From a virus, in the IMG/VR virus record IMGVR_UViG_3300036859_000059, positions 1-44,970 of that record: a stretch of 44,970 bases of DNA; one strand, given 5' to 3'. A program made the position numbers and the translations under genes. Positions 1-7,963 of the stretch are shown here, in pieces. The notes under the pieces are model-generated. The model was not told the DNA's origin and did not search any database. It saw only the letters and a program-made list of their open reading frames with translations. How positions within the stretch are numbered: the first letter of the stretch is position 1; each line of letters starts with the position of its first letter.

Positions 1-45
1 CCCGAAGTAGGTGGCAGCCGCAGCAAGCGATGTTGGTTCACACAT
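1..45 (-). CDS. Internal virion protein B (gp14-like), 5' end only
   Basis: This is the second copy of the first 15 codons of the gene at 44298-44888, created by the 127-bp end overlap. It starts at the ATG at 43-45 and runs off the left edge. It is not a separate gene: on a circular map it is the same start as at 44888. Confidence 0.9.
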   Translation of the reverse strand, partial: MCEPTSLAAAATYFG

Positions 46-127
46 GGTCAGGCTCTCATTTCAAACAGGTGGAAAAGTTCCCCATAAGGCCCATGTTCTT
101 TTGCAGGTTGAAGGGTGAACCCCATAT
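1..127. repeat. 127-bp terminal direct repeat, left copy
   Basis: Bases 1-127 are identical to 44844-44970. The copy holds the first 15 codons of the gp14-like gene and the end of the gp13-like gene, both on the minus strand. A 127-base overlap equals a common maximum k-mer size in short-read assembly, so it most likely marks a circular or circularly permuted assembly rather than a true terminal repeat. It also falls inside coding sequence, which a physical terminal repeat rarely does. Confidence 0.97.
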
Positions 128-506
128 GGTGCAGCCACCGTACGGCAACTTCATTGCGCGCATGCACGTGGTTCATGACGCAGGGATACGCGCGCAGCAT
201 CTCAGGAATGTAGGCCCTGGTGCCTCTTATAAGTGCACGCCCGTTGGCGTAGACCAGGTCCGTGCCCAGCAGCCAGGGGCAACCAATCCCGCTTAGGATC
301 GACAGCGGGACCAGGCCGAACACGCAGGCGGGCTCGCCGCCCACACTGGCGCAAAGCAAGTGGGTGGACATCGCGCTGCTGGAAAAAATGATGGTTTCAG
401 GATCTGCCCCAGACGCGATGCACTCGGCCCGGTCTGGGGCACGCATGTTGCGTGAGATGTACGCCAAATCGTAGGGCGTTGGCGGATGCAAGGTGACGTC
501 AGCCAC
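48..506 (-). CDS. Internal virion protein A-like (T7 gp13 type, GNAT-like fold)
   Basis: The 152-residue product resembles the T7 gp13/DUF2833 family, found in podoviruses next to gp12 and gp14; in T7 gp13 is needed for virion morphogenesis. The pattern HVHARNEVAVRWLHHMGF near the C-terminus is typical of the acetyl-CoA-binding end of GNAT proteins (a conserved N followed by a helix and a GF turn); whether it binds CoA is unknown. I chose the GTG at 504-506 because GAGG lies nine bases upstream. The reading frame stays open to 581, but that part overlaps the upstream gene without a ribosome site. The start overlaps the end of the tail tubular B gene by eight bases, and the gp14-like gene follows at once across the window junction. 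Confidence 0.8.
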   Translation of the reverse strand: MADVTLHPPTPYDLAYISRNMRAPDRAECIASGADPETIIFSSSAMSTHLLCASVGGEPACVFGLVPLSILSGIGCPWLLGTDLVYANGRALIRGTRAYIPEMLRAYPCVMNHVHARNEVAVRWLHHMGFTLQPAKEHGPYGELFHLFEMRA

Positions 507-2796
507 CGAACTGCGCCTCAAGCACCAAAGCGAGAATCGTGCACGGAAGTGGCTGATCCTGTCTGACGCAGATAACGCCATCAGTATCCCAATCGCCCGG
601 TACTGTTACGCGGGACTCCGCAGTGCGCAGTGCAGGCGGCGAGCCGTAGGGGTCGCTGATCTGGCGCGACTTGTTGGATACCAATGTGGTGAAGTTTATG
701 CCTACCTTGAACAGTGATGTCTGCGTGTGGCGCAGGCTGGCGGCCAAGATATTCTTGATCGTGCCCTGGCCCGCTGCCGGCGCCCCGTCTACTGCAAGCG
801 GCAGCGTGATGAGGTCCGACAGGTAGGGCAGGCCGATGTGCACTTTGCTGGCAGGAGCGGTCAACGTGACGCGCCCGTTTGCGACGACCTGCTGGGGCTC
901 CACAGCAGCGTCGGCCAGGATCTGCACCGTCTTGCCCTCCAGGTGCCACAGACCCCTGATGATCGTGGCGGGGGTGCCGTCGTAGGTGGCCCCGCAGTCC
1001 ACAAAATACGCGTCCTTTGCATCCGTAAAGAGGCGGCCAGCCAAGCGCTCGATGATTCGCACTGTGCGCCCATTAATCGTGCGTTTTACCACCACATAGG
1101 TAGCGTCCTCATTGCCCTCAGGGATGACGCACACCGACTCATACAGCCCGTCCGTTGTGTGCTGGTGCCAACCGTAAACCTGTTGGTCTGGTACGTAGGT
1201 CATGCCGAGCAAAGTGCCGTCGTTGCGAACTGCCCACATGATCTGCTCCGGGGCTTTGGCGTACGCAATGTCAGTGATCGTGAAACCGTTGAACAGGTGC
1301 GGCGCCATGATCGAAATGTCGATGGACTTATACCCGTTGTTGGCCGAATCGCCGCCGTAGCCAAGCTCACGGATGCGCGAGCCTTGCGCCTGCACGTAGA
1401 GAATCGAGCCTACCGTCACCGCTGGCTGCACATTGCTCGCCCCGGTGTACCCCTGGGGTTTTGTGGACAGACTTGTCGGCGTGATGGCTGCAGCCCCGTC
1501 TGCGAAAATGCGCCACTCACCGCTTGCTGTGAGCGCAATTAAATCCGTCAACGGGATCAAATGCCGAATGCGGTTTTGCTGCAACGCGGCCAATTTGAAT
1601 TTCAGCGCGTCGTCATCCCTGCTCGGTAGCGAGGATGTCAAGTTTGATTCAGTGCCGTTGCGCGTGGCATACACCGTTTGCTGGTTATTATCCGTACCGG
1701 CGAAGAGTCGGCGCTGCTCGTGGTAGGTGGCTGTAGCAGGAAAATTGCCAGCAGAGCCATTCAGCGTGATAAGCGACTCCGGGTAGGAGTGTGTTGCATC
1801 GGCCAGGATATTGTTATCGACCAAAGACAACCCAGTGGCTTGCCCAATAAAACCGAAGCTCCCGCTACTGCTGGCGGATTTGTACACGTTATACCTGCTC
1901 GCCCCCACAACAGCAGCCCAGGCTATGGTGTTGAAGTTGCCAGCGAGCGTGAGATCGTTAACAGCAGAGATCACGGCGGTCGGCAACGACTCGGTTATGT
2001 TGTCTGCTGCGATAGTCGTGACCACGTAGTAATGCGTCACCGGGTTACCGACAACAGCCACCGTTGGGGTGGCGTTTGCTGAAGCTGGGGCACCAATTGT
2101 TGGGGCAAAGGACACTGCTGTCAGCGTCCAGTTCGTGGCACCCAAGCGGCGCAGCTCCATCGCCGCATACGAAGGGTGCGTCAGCGTCAGCACGTCGGCC
2201 GACTGCACGTAGTGAATGTCGAACAGGTCTGCGCTGGCGTAGGTCGAGGCAATCAGGTACACCCGTGCGACGAGCCCGCCAGCAGAATATGCTGGCTGTC
2301 CAACCGTGCTGACGGCCGTGCCGTGCAGGTCTGTCAACGTAAAGGTATCTGCAGTCGGCGCTGCGATGCGGTAGTACCGCAAGTTCAGATCTGGGTGGCT
2401 GGTGAAGCCTTGGAGGTAGACCTCCTGCCCTGCCGTATAGCCATGCGCAACTGAAGTGAAGACTCCAGGCGACGCCAGTGTCATTGCCGTGATGGTTTTA
2501 TTTGCCTCCAGCAGCGTCTGGCCGGCGATGTGGAATCGGATGTAGTTGTGGCCAAACTCAAGCGCGACGGCCTGGTCCACGTTGAACACGAACGGAATCA
2601 AGCGCACTTTGTTGACGCTGTCCTTTGCCTCAAGCACGTAGCGGTGCCCTGGGCGGCGCACGACCGGACCGTGGGGCAGCACGAAGAAGTTGAGGATCTT
2701 GCGCAGACCAGATTGGAATTTGCCCAGCTCGATACGGCCGAATAATTCAGGCGTGATTTCCCCGCCTGCGAAGCTCCGCAATAGGTTCTTAATCAT
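499..2796 (-). CDS. Tail tubular protein B (T7 gp12-like nozzle)
   Basis: The 765-residue protein begins with MIKNLLRSFAGGEITPELFG, the hallmark opening of the gp12/tail tubular B family (related phages have 'SF..GE.SP...GR'). It goes on with the typical RPGHRYV and RLIPFVFN segments. In T7 six copies form the conical tail nozzle through which DNA leaves, and beta-rich domains make up most of the chain, as here. The length is close to T7 gp12 (about 790 residues). The start ATG overlaps the stop of tail tubular A by four bases (ATGA), so the two are probably translationally coupled; both act at the head-tail junction of the virion. Confidence 0.92.
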   Translation of the reverse strand: MIKNLLRSFAGGEITPELFGRIELGKFQSGLRKILNFFVLPHGPVVRRPGHRYVLEAKDSVNKVRLIPFVFNVDQAVALEFGHNYIRFHIAGQTLLEANKTITAMTLASPGVFTSVAHGYTAGQEVYLQGFTSHPDLNLRYYRIAAPTADTFTLTDLHGTAVSTVGQPAYSAGGLVARVYLIASTYASADLFDIHYVQSADVLTLTHPSYAAMELRRLGATNWTLTAVSFAPTIGAPASANATPTVAVVGNPVTHYYVVTTIAADNITESLPTAVISAVNDLTLAGNFNTIAWAAVVGASRYNVYKSASSSGSFGFIGQATGLSLVDNNILADATHSYPESLITLNGSAGNFPATATYHEQRRLFAGTDNNQQTVYATRNGTESNLTSSLPSRDDDALKFKLAALQQNRIRHLIPLTDLIALTASGEWRIFADGAAAITPTSLSTKPQGYTGASNVQPAVTVGSILYVQAQGSRIRELGYGGDSANNGYKSIDISIMAPHLFNGFTITDIAYAKAPEQIMWAVRNDGTLLGMTYVPDQQVYGWHQHTTDGLYESVCVIPEGNEDATYVVVKRTINGRTVRIIERLAGRLFTDAKDAYFVDCGATYDGTPATIIRGLWHLEGKTVQILADAAVEPQQVVANGRVTLTAPASKVHIGLPYLSDLITLPLAVDGAPAAGQGTIKNILAASLRHTQTSLFKVGINFTTLVSNKSRQISDPYGSPPALRTAESRVTVPGDWDTDGVICVRQDQPLPCTILALVLEAQFGG

Positions 2797-3449
2797 CCGC
2801 GCCCCGCGATGTGCTCTGGTGTTGGGTCGTTGCGCTGGCTGCTTGAATTGGCGTCCGAGAAAGCGGCACGCCGGATGGTTAGTTCAGCATTATCCCGCCA
2901 GGCCGCGCTGGTCTTCGCCCCCTCAGTGCCACGGATGATTGGCCCAGCCAGATAGCTCGCCATCATCATCCCGAGCGCTGTAGAAAATAGCGGCGTGAAC
3001 CTGCCGGTATTCGTTTCGTCGAAGCGGTAAATCAGCACTGCCGCCGGCTCGTGCGTGTAGATAACTTCGCCTTCAACCTGGAAGTTGGCGCTGTTTCCTT
3101 CATCGAACAGATCGTCCGAAGTACCTGGGTAGGAATCAACGCGATCTGCTCGCAAGAAAATGCTGGAGAAGTCCCCCAGCGTCAACACGCGCACAGGCTT
3201 CAAGCAATCAGACGGCAGCGCGTAGGCGTAGGCCCACACCGTGCTTAGATTCGTCACCTCGGCCAGAGCTATGCGCTTTGTTGCAAAGGTCCACGGCACC
3301 AGCTCAATCAACTCCTGGCGCGCGATGGGGTAGAACATGGCGCAGTAACCCGATTCGCGGCTGCCATCAGTCGGCGAGATCGAACTGATCTGCGTCTCTT
3401 GCCCGAGGTGGGCAAGACCTAGATTGCAAATTGCTACTGCGCTTGTCAT
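2793..3449 (-). CDS. Tail tubular protein A (T7 gp11-like adaptor)
   Basis: The 218-residue protein opens with an AVAICNLGLAHLGQ helix followed by ARQELIELVPWTFATKR, the recognisable pattern of the gp11/tail tubular A family. In T7 twelve copies form a ring between portal and nozzle and hold the DNA in place. T7 gp11 has about 196 residues, so the length fits. It sits directly upstream of tail tubular B with an ATGA overlap, the usual arrangement. The ribosome site before the ATG is weak (GAAAG). The SGNH hydrolase gene lies immediately upstream, where many relatives have capsid genes. Confidence 0.9.
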   Translation of the reverse strand: MTSAVAICNLGLAHLGQETQISSISPTDGSRESGYCAMFYPIARQELIELVPWTFATKRIALAEVTNLSTVWAYAYALPSDCLKPVRVLTLGDFSSIFLRADRVDSYPGTSDDLFDEGNSANFQVEGEVIYTHEPAAVLIYRFDETNTGRFTPLFSTALGMMMASYLAGPIIRGTEGAKTSAAWRDNAELTIRRAAFSDANSSSQRNDPTPEHIAGRG

Positions 3450-3503
3450 ATTTTGCTTTCAGTTGTTGGCCCGGCTGTGTCGCTATTCCTTGCTTATTGC
3501 GGG

Positions 3504-4727
3504 CTAGATTCGGCTCAGCACATTGCTCAGAGCCTGCCCTTTGTCTACATACCCAATCGTGGAAGGGTGCAGAGCATCCGCCATGAACCCCAGCGCATTC
3601 GAGGACGTATAGTTCACCCAGCGCCGATTAAAGCTAACCATCGGGCAGTCGTTGGCGATGGCCACATCATAAATCATCGAGGCGAAACTATCGATGACAG
3701 CTTGCGTCCTTCCACCTGAAATCTGACCCGGCACAGGGACATTCAAAATCACATCGCCCGACAGTCGGCAGGTGTTGATGACGGTCTGCAGATTGGTCTT
3801 GGCCGTTGCCACGGGCACTGAATTGCCTATATCGTTGATCGTCAAATCGATGATGGACAGATCCGGAGCCATGAAGGTAATGGCTGGCACCGCGTCGTAA
3901 AGATTGGTGCTGGTGACCCAATTGGTGGTGTCAGATCCGTAATAACCCCAATTCCAGCAAGACACCTGCTTGACTGCGGAGTTATAGGCATCGACACCCA
4001 TTACATACACCGTGCCCGAAACATAGGTCAGGTTCAGGGTATGCGTGCCAAGTGCCGCCGTCATGGTCATTTTTTTGACGTTTACGCCACCTGGCGTATT
4101 CGCGGTATTTGCTCCGCCGTCAATATTGGCATTGAAGGACCCGTTGATGTAGTAAATATCAAAGGTGTCCACCTGCACTGCAGGAGTCCATGAAAATGCT
4201 GTTCCTGCGGCGCCCTTGAGAAAACTGCCGCCTATGGCATTCGAAAATAATTCGATGGTCCATGCGCCCATGGCAGCACGGCTATCAAAAGCCGCCAAGC
4301 TGGTGCTGTTGTTCAGGCGGTTATTGCCCCAAAAACTTTGCACCCCAGTCGTGATGCCAAGTCCTGCCATGATGCTGGCGCATTGATTTGGGTACGCCTT
4401 GCTGCGTACCGTCGTATCAGTTACACCATACCAGCTGGCCGTGGTGCTGTCTCCGATAAACGCCAGCTTCGCATTGGCCGTGCCAGCCCGCACCTTGGCC
4501 AACACCTTGCGCCAATTGGCAAGGTTCAGCGACGTGAAGTTGAAGTATTCATTGATGTTGATGATCGGCTCATTACGCGGCCCGGCCATCGCCGTGATCT
4601 CTTTGGTCACAGGGTCGCGCGCAAAGACTGGCAGCAGATAGTCCACGTCACCTGTGCGGACGCCACGGAACTCGCCGGTAGTGTCGTTAATTAACCCTTG
4701 TGGGCCAGGAATAACTCGGTTCGTCAT
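3504..4727 (-). CDS. SGNH/GDSL-type hydrolase, probable virion-associated esterase
   Basis: The 407-residue protein carries the SGNH hydrolase blocks in order: block I LAFIGDSTTASWYG with nucleophile Ser94, block III LTINDIGN with Asn298, and block V DALHPS with Asp384 and His387 (DxxH). Such enzymes cleave acetyl or acyl esters, often on sugars. A gene in a virion operon suggests an enzyme that removes O-acetyl groups from capsule or LPS during adsorption; substrate and virion location are inference. The N-terminal 70 residues hold no catalytic block and could anchor the protein in the particle. The ribosome site TAGGAG stands seven bases from the ATG, just behind a strong terminator at 4742-4769, so the gene may be expressed less than the capsid genes or separately from them. 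Confidence 0.82.
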   Translation of the reverse strand: MTNRVIPGPQGLINDTTGEFRGVRTGDVDYLLPVFARDPVTKEITAMAGPRNEPIININEYFNFTSLNLANWRKVLAKVRAGTANAKLAFIGDSTTASWYGVTDTTVRSKAYPNQCASIMAGLGITTGVQSFWGNNRLNNSTSLAAFDSRAAMGAWTIELFSNAIGGSFLKGAAGTAFSWTPAVQVDTFDIYYINGSFNANIDGGANTANTPGGVNVKKMTMTAALGTHTLNLTYVSGTVYVMGVDAYNSAVKQVSCWNWGYYGSDTTNWVTSTNLYDAVPAITFMAPDLSIIDLTINDIGNSVPVATAKTNLQTVINTCRLSGDVILNVPVPGQISGGRTQAVIDSFASMIYDVAIANDCPMVSFNRRWVNYTSSNALGFMADALHPSTIGYVDKGQALSNVLSRI

Positions 4728-4741
4728 GGACTGCTCCTAGA

Positions 4742-4769
4742 AAAATGGCCGCACATAGGCGGCCATTTT
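4742..4769 (-). terminator. Strong hairpin terminator after the capsid genes
   Basis: AAAATGGCCGC (4742-4752), a six-base loop, then GCGGCCATTTT (4759-4769) form a perfect 11-bp stem. On the minus strand the stem ends in a run of five T, as expected of an intrinsic terminator. The mirrored A/T flanks would also let it work on the plus strand. It separates the capsid gene cluster from the SGNH hydrolase and tail genes. Confidence 0.85.
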
Positions 4770-4792
4770 GTTTGCTGCCTTGTGGTCAGGCG

Positions 4793-5062
4793 TTACGCGA
4801 TGCTTGCGCTTTCATCAGCCGAGGGGTTGGCTGCCGCGAGGTTGTCCACCTTTTTCTTGCTGACCTTCTGGGCGGCAAGACTTCGGGTGTCAACTCCAAG
4901 CTCAATGCGGCGCTTGTCCGCAGTGATCTTGGCGTCAGCAACAGCCTTGTCAGCCACCGCCCATTTGGGCAGCACGTCCCCATCGAACTCGAAGGACTGG
5001 CCGATGCGGATGCGCTGGCCGCCGTAGAAGCCTGGCGCAGTAGCTGTGATGGTTTGGGTCAT
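4793..5062 (-). CDS. Small unknown structural-module protein
   Basis: The 89-residue product is not recognised. It starts with MTQTITATAPGFYGG, continues with a short beta-like stretch (RIRIGQSFEFDGDVLPKWA), and then turns into an alanine- and lysine-rich helical tail (residues 38-89). The ATG has a GCGAG ribosome site seven bases upstream. It lies 11 bases after the cement gene and just before the strong terminator, so it is the last gene of the capsid transcript. A similar short protein follows the capsid genes in several podoviruses, which suggests a minor head or head-tail protein; this is inference. Confidence 0.7.
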   Translation of the reverse strand: MTQTITATAPGFYGGQRIRIGQSFEFDGDVLPKWAVADKAVADAKITADKRRIELGVDTRSLAAQKVSKKKVDNLAAANPSADESASIA

Positions 5063-5073
5063 GTGCTACTCGC

Positions 5074-5550
5074 TTAATTCACTGCGTCAGCGTAGGGTTT
5101 CCAGGCGGCCACGTCGTTCGTCAGGAAGGCATTGATCTTGCCTGCCGTGAACGCAGCGGTGCCGGTGACCTGCAGTATGCCGATATAGCGCTCGTAAGTG
5201 CCAATAGGCAGCATCACGCGGGCGATATAGAAGCCTGCCACCAGGGAAGCCACAGGGATCACTGCCGAAGCGAAGTGCACCGTGGCCGAGCCGTCAGTGG
5301 CGATGGCTGCTTGCGCATCGCTGGCCAGCTGGATCTGCAGGGTAGCAGAGCCGCCGCTGGTTGCAGCGGTGTCAACACCCACCACAAGCCACAGCGTATC
5401 AGCGCCACCAGACAGGTCACTGTTCAGCGGCGATACGCCGATGGTGCCCAGCGGGTAGGTGTCGATCACGTCGCCCACCAGATAGGTACCGGCGGCGCCG
5501 GTATTCAACGCCGTAGCGTCGGCAAATTCGAGTCGTTCGTCGAGAATCAT
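5074..5550 (-). CDS. Capsid cement protein (Bbp16-like)
   Basis: The 158-residue beta-rich protein begins with MILDERLEFADATALN and contains GTYLVGDVIDTYPLG, a pattern I associate with the Bbp16 cement protein of BPP-1-type phages, which sits on the capsid surface and locks neighbouring major capsid subunits. The position directly downstream of the major capsid gene fits. I prefer the ATG at 5548-5550 (AGGGA seven bases upstream) over the TTG seven codons earlier. The family name is from memory of related phage proteins; structural comparison with Bbp16 would settle it. Confidence 0.75.
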   Translation of the reverse strand: MILDERLEFADATALNTGAAGTYLVGDVIDTYPLGTIGVSPLNSDLSGGADTLWLVVGVDTAATSGGSATLQIQLASDAQAAIATDGSATVHFASAVIPVASLVAGFYIARVMLPIGTYERYIGILQVTGTAAFTAGKINAFLTNDVAAWKPYADAVN

Positions 5551-5571
5551 GATGATGTCCCTTTCAATCAA

Positions 5572-6576
5572 TTAGGAAGTGATGCCGGCTTCGGTGGACA
5601 ACAGGGCATCACAACGACGCACAGGCACACCATCAAAACTCAGAACGCGCTTACCGGCCATGGTGTCCACGGACAGCGTGCTGTTCTTCGTCTTGTTCGT
5701 CATCTGGCGACGCAGCCACGCACGGGTCGTGCGGTTCACGTAGAAGGCGGGACGGCCCATGGACAGGGATGGCACGATCTCCAGCGCTTGTACCATCAGG
5801 TCGGTCAGGTCAGGACCGGTGGCGGCGTCTTTGACGACGTCTTCCAAGTCGAACTGGATCCGAACCACATAGCGCCAATCGCGGACCACGAGGCCAGCGT
5901 CCCAACGGTAGTGGGTGCGGTAGGCTTCCATCCGGCCACCAGCGCCGTCGACGTTCTCGATGGTCACTTGGCCCTTGTCGGTCTGCTGCAGACCGGCCTG
6001 GCTACCCTTGGGGTAAATGCCGTGCACGGTGTTCGGGCCCCACACCACCAGGTACATGGAGGTGTTGTCGTTGCCGTCGGGGATGTTGGCGCTGGTAATC
6101 AAGTTCTCGCCGTTGAGGGCGGACTTGCTGTTGTAGCGCGGGGCGAAGCCGGTGAACGCTTCAGGCTCAGTCGTCTCGTTCGCGTAGAACAGAGACTGGG
6201 CGAATTCCTGATTCATGCCCTCGATGTGCGCGCGGTCCTCGCTCAGACGGAAGGCGCCAGCGTTGCCGTTCAGGTCGGCCAGGGCTTTGTCGACTTCAGC
6301 GTAGGCTTCGAGCATACCCAGCGATTCCTTGACCTTGCGGGTCGTGGACTTCGCAGGCTGCACGCCGCCATACAGCTTGCGCCAGGTGGGGGCGGGCAGA
6401 CCAGAGCGCACCGTGGTGGTGTGGCCGGTCAGCTCGTTGGACTCGAGGAACACCATGTCATCGACGACCTCGTTGGTCTGGCCCAGCATCTCGATGATGG
6501 GGGCAATGTTCCCGTTCGGATCGAGCCGGGTTTTCAGGTCCAACAGAGTTGGATGGGTGATAGCAAGAGTAGTCAT
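5572..6576 (-). CDS. Major capsid protein (Bbp17-like, HK97 fold)
   Basis: The 334-residue protein matches the major capsid family of BPP-1-like podoviruses. Typical segments are the N-terminal LAITHPTLLDLKTRLDP, the GLPAPTWRKLYGGV loop and the EDRAHIEGMNQEFAQSLFY helix, followed by TGFAPRYNS. Hundreds of copies would build the icosahedral shell. There is no long N-terminal delta domain, in agreement with the separate scaffold gene upstream. The ribosome site AAAGG lies seven bases from the ATG. Order (scaffold, capsid, cement) and spacing are those of the family. Confidence 0.92.
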   Translation of the reverse strand: MTTLAITHPTLLDLKTRLDPNGNIAPIIEMLGQTNEVVDDMVFLESNELTGHTTTVRSGLPAPTWRKLYGGVQPAKSTTRKVKESLGMLEAYAEVDKALADLNGNAGAFRLSEDRAHIEGMNQEFAQSLFYANETTEPEAFTGFAPRYNSKSALNGENLITSANIPDGNDNTSMYLVVWGPNTVHGIYPKGSQAGLQQTDKGQVTIENVDGAGGRMEAYRTHYRWDAGLVVRDWRYVVRIQFDLEDVVKDAATGPDLTDLMVQALEIVPSLSMGRPAFYVNRTTRAWLRRQMTNKTKNSTLSVDTMAGKRVLSFDGVPVRRCDALLSTEAGITS

Positions 6577-6586
6577 GGTCTAACCT

Positions 6587-7234
6587 TTACTTTTTCATTG
6601 ACGGGTACATTGCATCAACGGTTTCATTCCCGCTGGTGCTCGGGGCTACGCGGCCAGCAATGAACTTGTCTTCACTGATGGCTTTACCAACACGAACTGC
6701 CAGCTTGACCATCTCGGGGTGGTTGCCCAATCCCGAGCTATCAAGCAACGAACGCAACTCCGGAGAGCCGAAAGAATCGATCGTCTTGCGGGCAAAGATC
6801 AGGTTTTCGGTCAGCGCATCGCCGCCTATTTCCTTGTCAGAACGCACTGCGTCTGCCCACTCCGTAACCGTCTTTGCGTGTGCTTCGACTTGCCGCTGGG
6901 TCATTGCTGCCCCAACATCTGCAAGTTTCTGCGCCTGCTCGGCGGTCAACTTCAATTCTTTCGCAATCCCTGAAAGCTGCTCGGCTGCTGCCGGATCAAC
7001 CTGCATGCCATCTGGCATTTTGAATTCGTATTTCTCAGGGACCACGGGGGCCACTGGATCCGTCTTCGTCGTGCCGTCTGCTGCGCTTTGTGTGCCTTCT
7101 GTCGGTTTGCCGTCGCCGCCCAACAAGCTGGTATCAGCAGATGGAATGGCTGCGGGCGTGGCCGTCGTGTCGGCTGTCTGCGTCGTCCCGGTGGGTGGTG
7201 CTTGCCCGGTCGTCTGCGTCGTTTCGGTTGTCAT
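6587..7234 (-). CDS. Scaffold / capsid assembly protein
   Basis: The 215-residue acidic protein has a disordered Thr/Pro/Ala-rich N-terminus (residues 1-65), a helical middle (about 85-185) beginning EQLSGIAKELKLTAEQAQKL, and a short C-terminal tail ending MYPSMKK. Scaffold proteins of podoviruses share this plan: a flexible head, a coiled helical body, and a small capsid-binding tail. It lies directly before the major capsid gene and its ATG overlaps the stop of the Bbp19-like gene by four bases. It would line the procapsid interior and leave before or during packaging. Confidence 0.83.
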   Translation of the reverse strand: MTTETTQTTGQAPPTGTTQTADTTATPAAIPSADTSLLGGDGKPTEGTQSAADGTTKTDPVAPVVPEKYEFKMPDGMQVDPAAAEQLSGIAKELKLTAEQAQKLADVGAAMTQRQVEAHAKTVTEWADAVRSDKEIGGDALTENLIFARKTIDSFGSPELRSLLDSSGLGNHPEMVKLAVRVGKAISEDKFIAGRVAPSTSGNETVDAMYPSMKK

Positions 7235-7542
7235 AACTTTTCTGCTTCCTTAAGCATTAGGGTGAATGCATCAGGGGTGAGCTCGTGTACTTCACTCAGC
7301 ACGAACAGGCCCATGTTGCGCAATCCCTCACGGAAAAATGTTTCGCTGTTGCCGGTGAAGGTGGAGCGAAAAACTCCAGCCTTGTCCAGCAGGCGCCACA
7401 CAAACCGCCGTCCGCGTTTATCGGACATCAGCCAAACAAAATCCCCTATTTCAGTCCGCCTGCGGAGCACCGCCTTAGCCTCATCGGCTTCGGCTAAACG
7501 CTCTTGAGCGCGGGTATCAGTAGGGTCTTTAAAGTTCGACAC
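7231..7542 (-). CDS. Bbp19-like phage protein
   Basis: The 103-residue protein resembles the Bbp19 family of small proteins next to the scaffold genes of BPP-1-like phages. The conserved core reads FVWLMSDKRGRRFVWRLLDK followed by a phenylalanine-rich FREGLRNMGLF stretch. Its function is not known; its place between staple and scaffold suggests a part in head assembly. The start is a GTG (7540-7542) without a clear ribosome site, so its level may be low. The 40 bases before it contain a GTGCACTTAATG box that recurs upstream of the terminase small subunit gene. Confidence 0.75.
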   Translation of the reverse strand: MSNFKDPTDTRAQERLAEADEAKAVLRRRTEIGDFVWLMSDKRGRRFVWRLLDKAGVFRSTFTGNSETFFREGLRNMGLFVLSEVHELTPDAFTLMLKEAEKL

Positions 7543-7582
7543 AGGTGGACTATAAGTTTGAGAATTCGCATTAAGTGCACGA

Positions 7583-7954
7583 CTACAGCGTGCCGGTCAC
7601 CACAGGCAGCGGCGAGCCGGTCATGGTGGGGTACATACCCTTCACTTTGTCCGCATCGCTGCTGGCCGTCGGAGTCAGGCCCATCGCAGTAATTTGCAGA
7701 TCCGTGGACTTGCTGACATCACCGCCGCCCTGGCTATTGCTCTCATGCTGGCTGGTGCCCACCACTTCAACCTCTGCGTGCATGGTGAATTGGGAGCCGA
7801 TGGCTGGCAGTTCCTTGAAGCCCAGTTTCTCGAGCATGTCCTTGTCCAAGCACACCCTGGTGCCGTAGCTATATTCCGGCGGTGTGGGTTTGCCTGCTTC
7901 GGCCAAGTACTCGGACCGGGCCTGGGGCGAGAGTTTCGTGTCGATCATGTTCAT
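7583..7954 (-). CDS. Capsid staple-like protein
   Basis: The 123-residue protein begins MNMIDTKLSPQARSEYLAE and has PEYSYGTRVCLDKDMLEKLG, a pattern seen in short proteins between portal and scaffold that are annotated as capsid staple proteins after the epsilon15 example. Such proteins clasp neighbouring capsid subunits on the shell surface. The C-terminal MYPTMTGSP resembles the tail of the scaffold protein (MYPSM), perhaps a shared capsid-binding signal. AAGGA seven bases before the ATG is a good ribosome site. The staple label comes from remembered similarity and is less secure than the position. Confidence 0.62.
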   Translation of the reverse strand: MNMIDTKLSPQARSEYLAEAGKPTPPEYSYGTRVCLDKDMLEKLGFKELPAIGSQFTMHAEVEVVGTSQHESNSQGGGDVSKSTDLQITAMGLTPTASSDADKVKGMYPTMTGSPLPVVTGTL

Positions 7955-7963
7955 GATGCGTCC

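Noticed and set aside
5275-6663. Long plus-strand frame (462 codons) opposite the capsid genes
   Set aside because: It mirrors the major capsid and cement genes in a GC-rich region, is rich in His/Val/Gly/Arg in shadow fashion, and has no ribosome site or recognisable domain.
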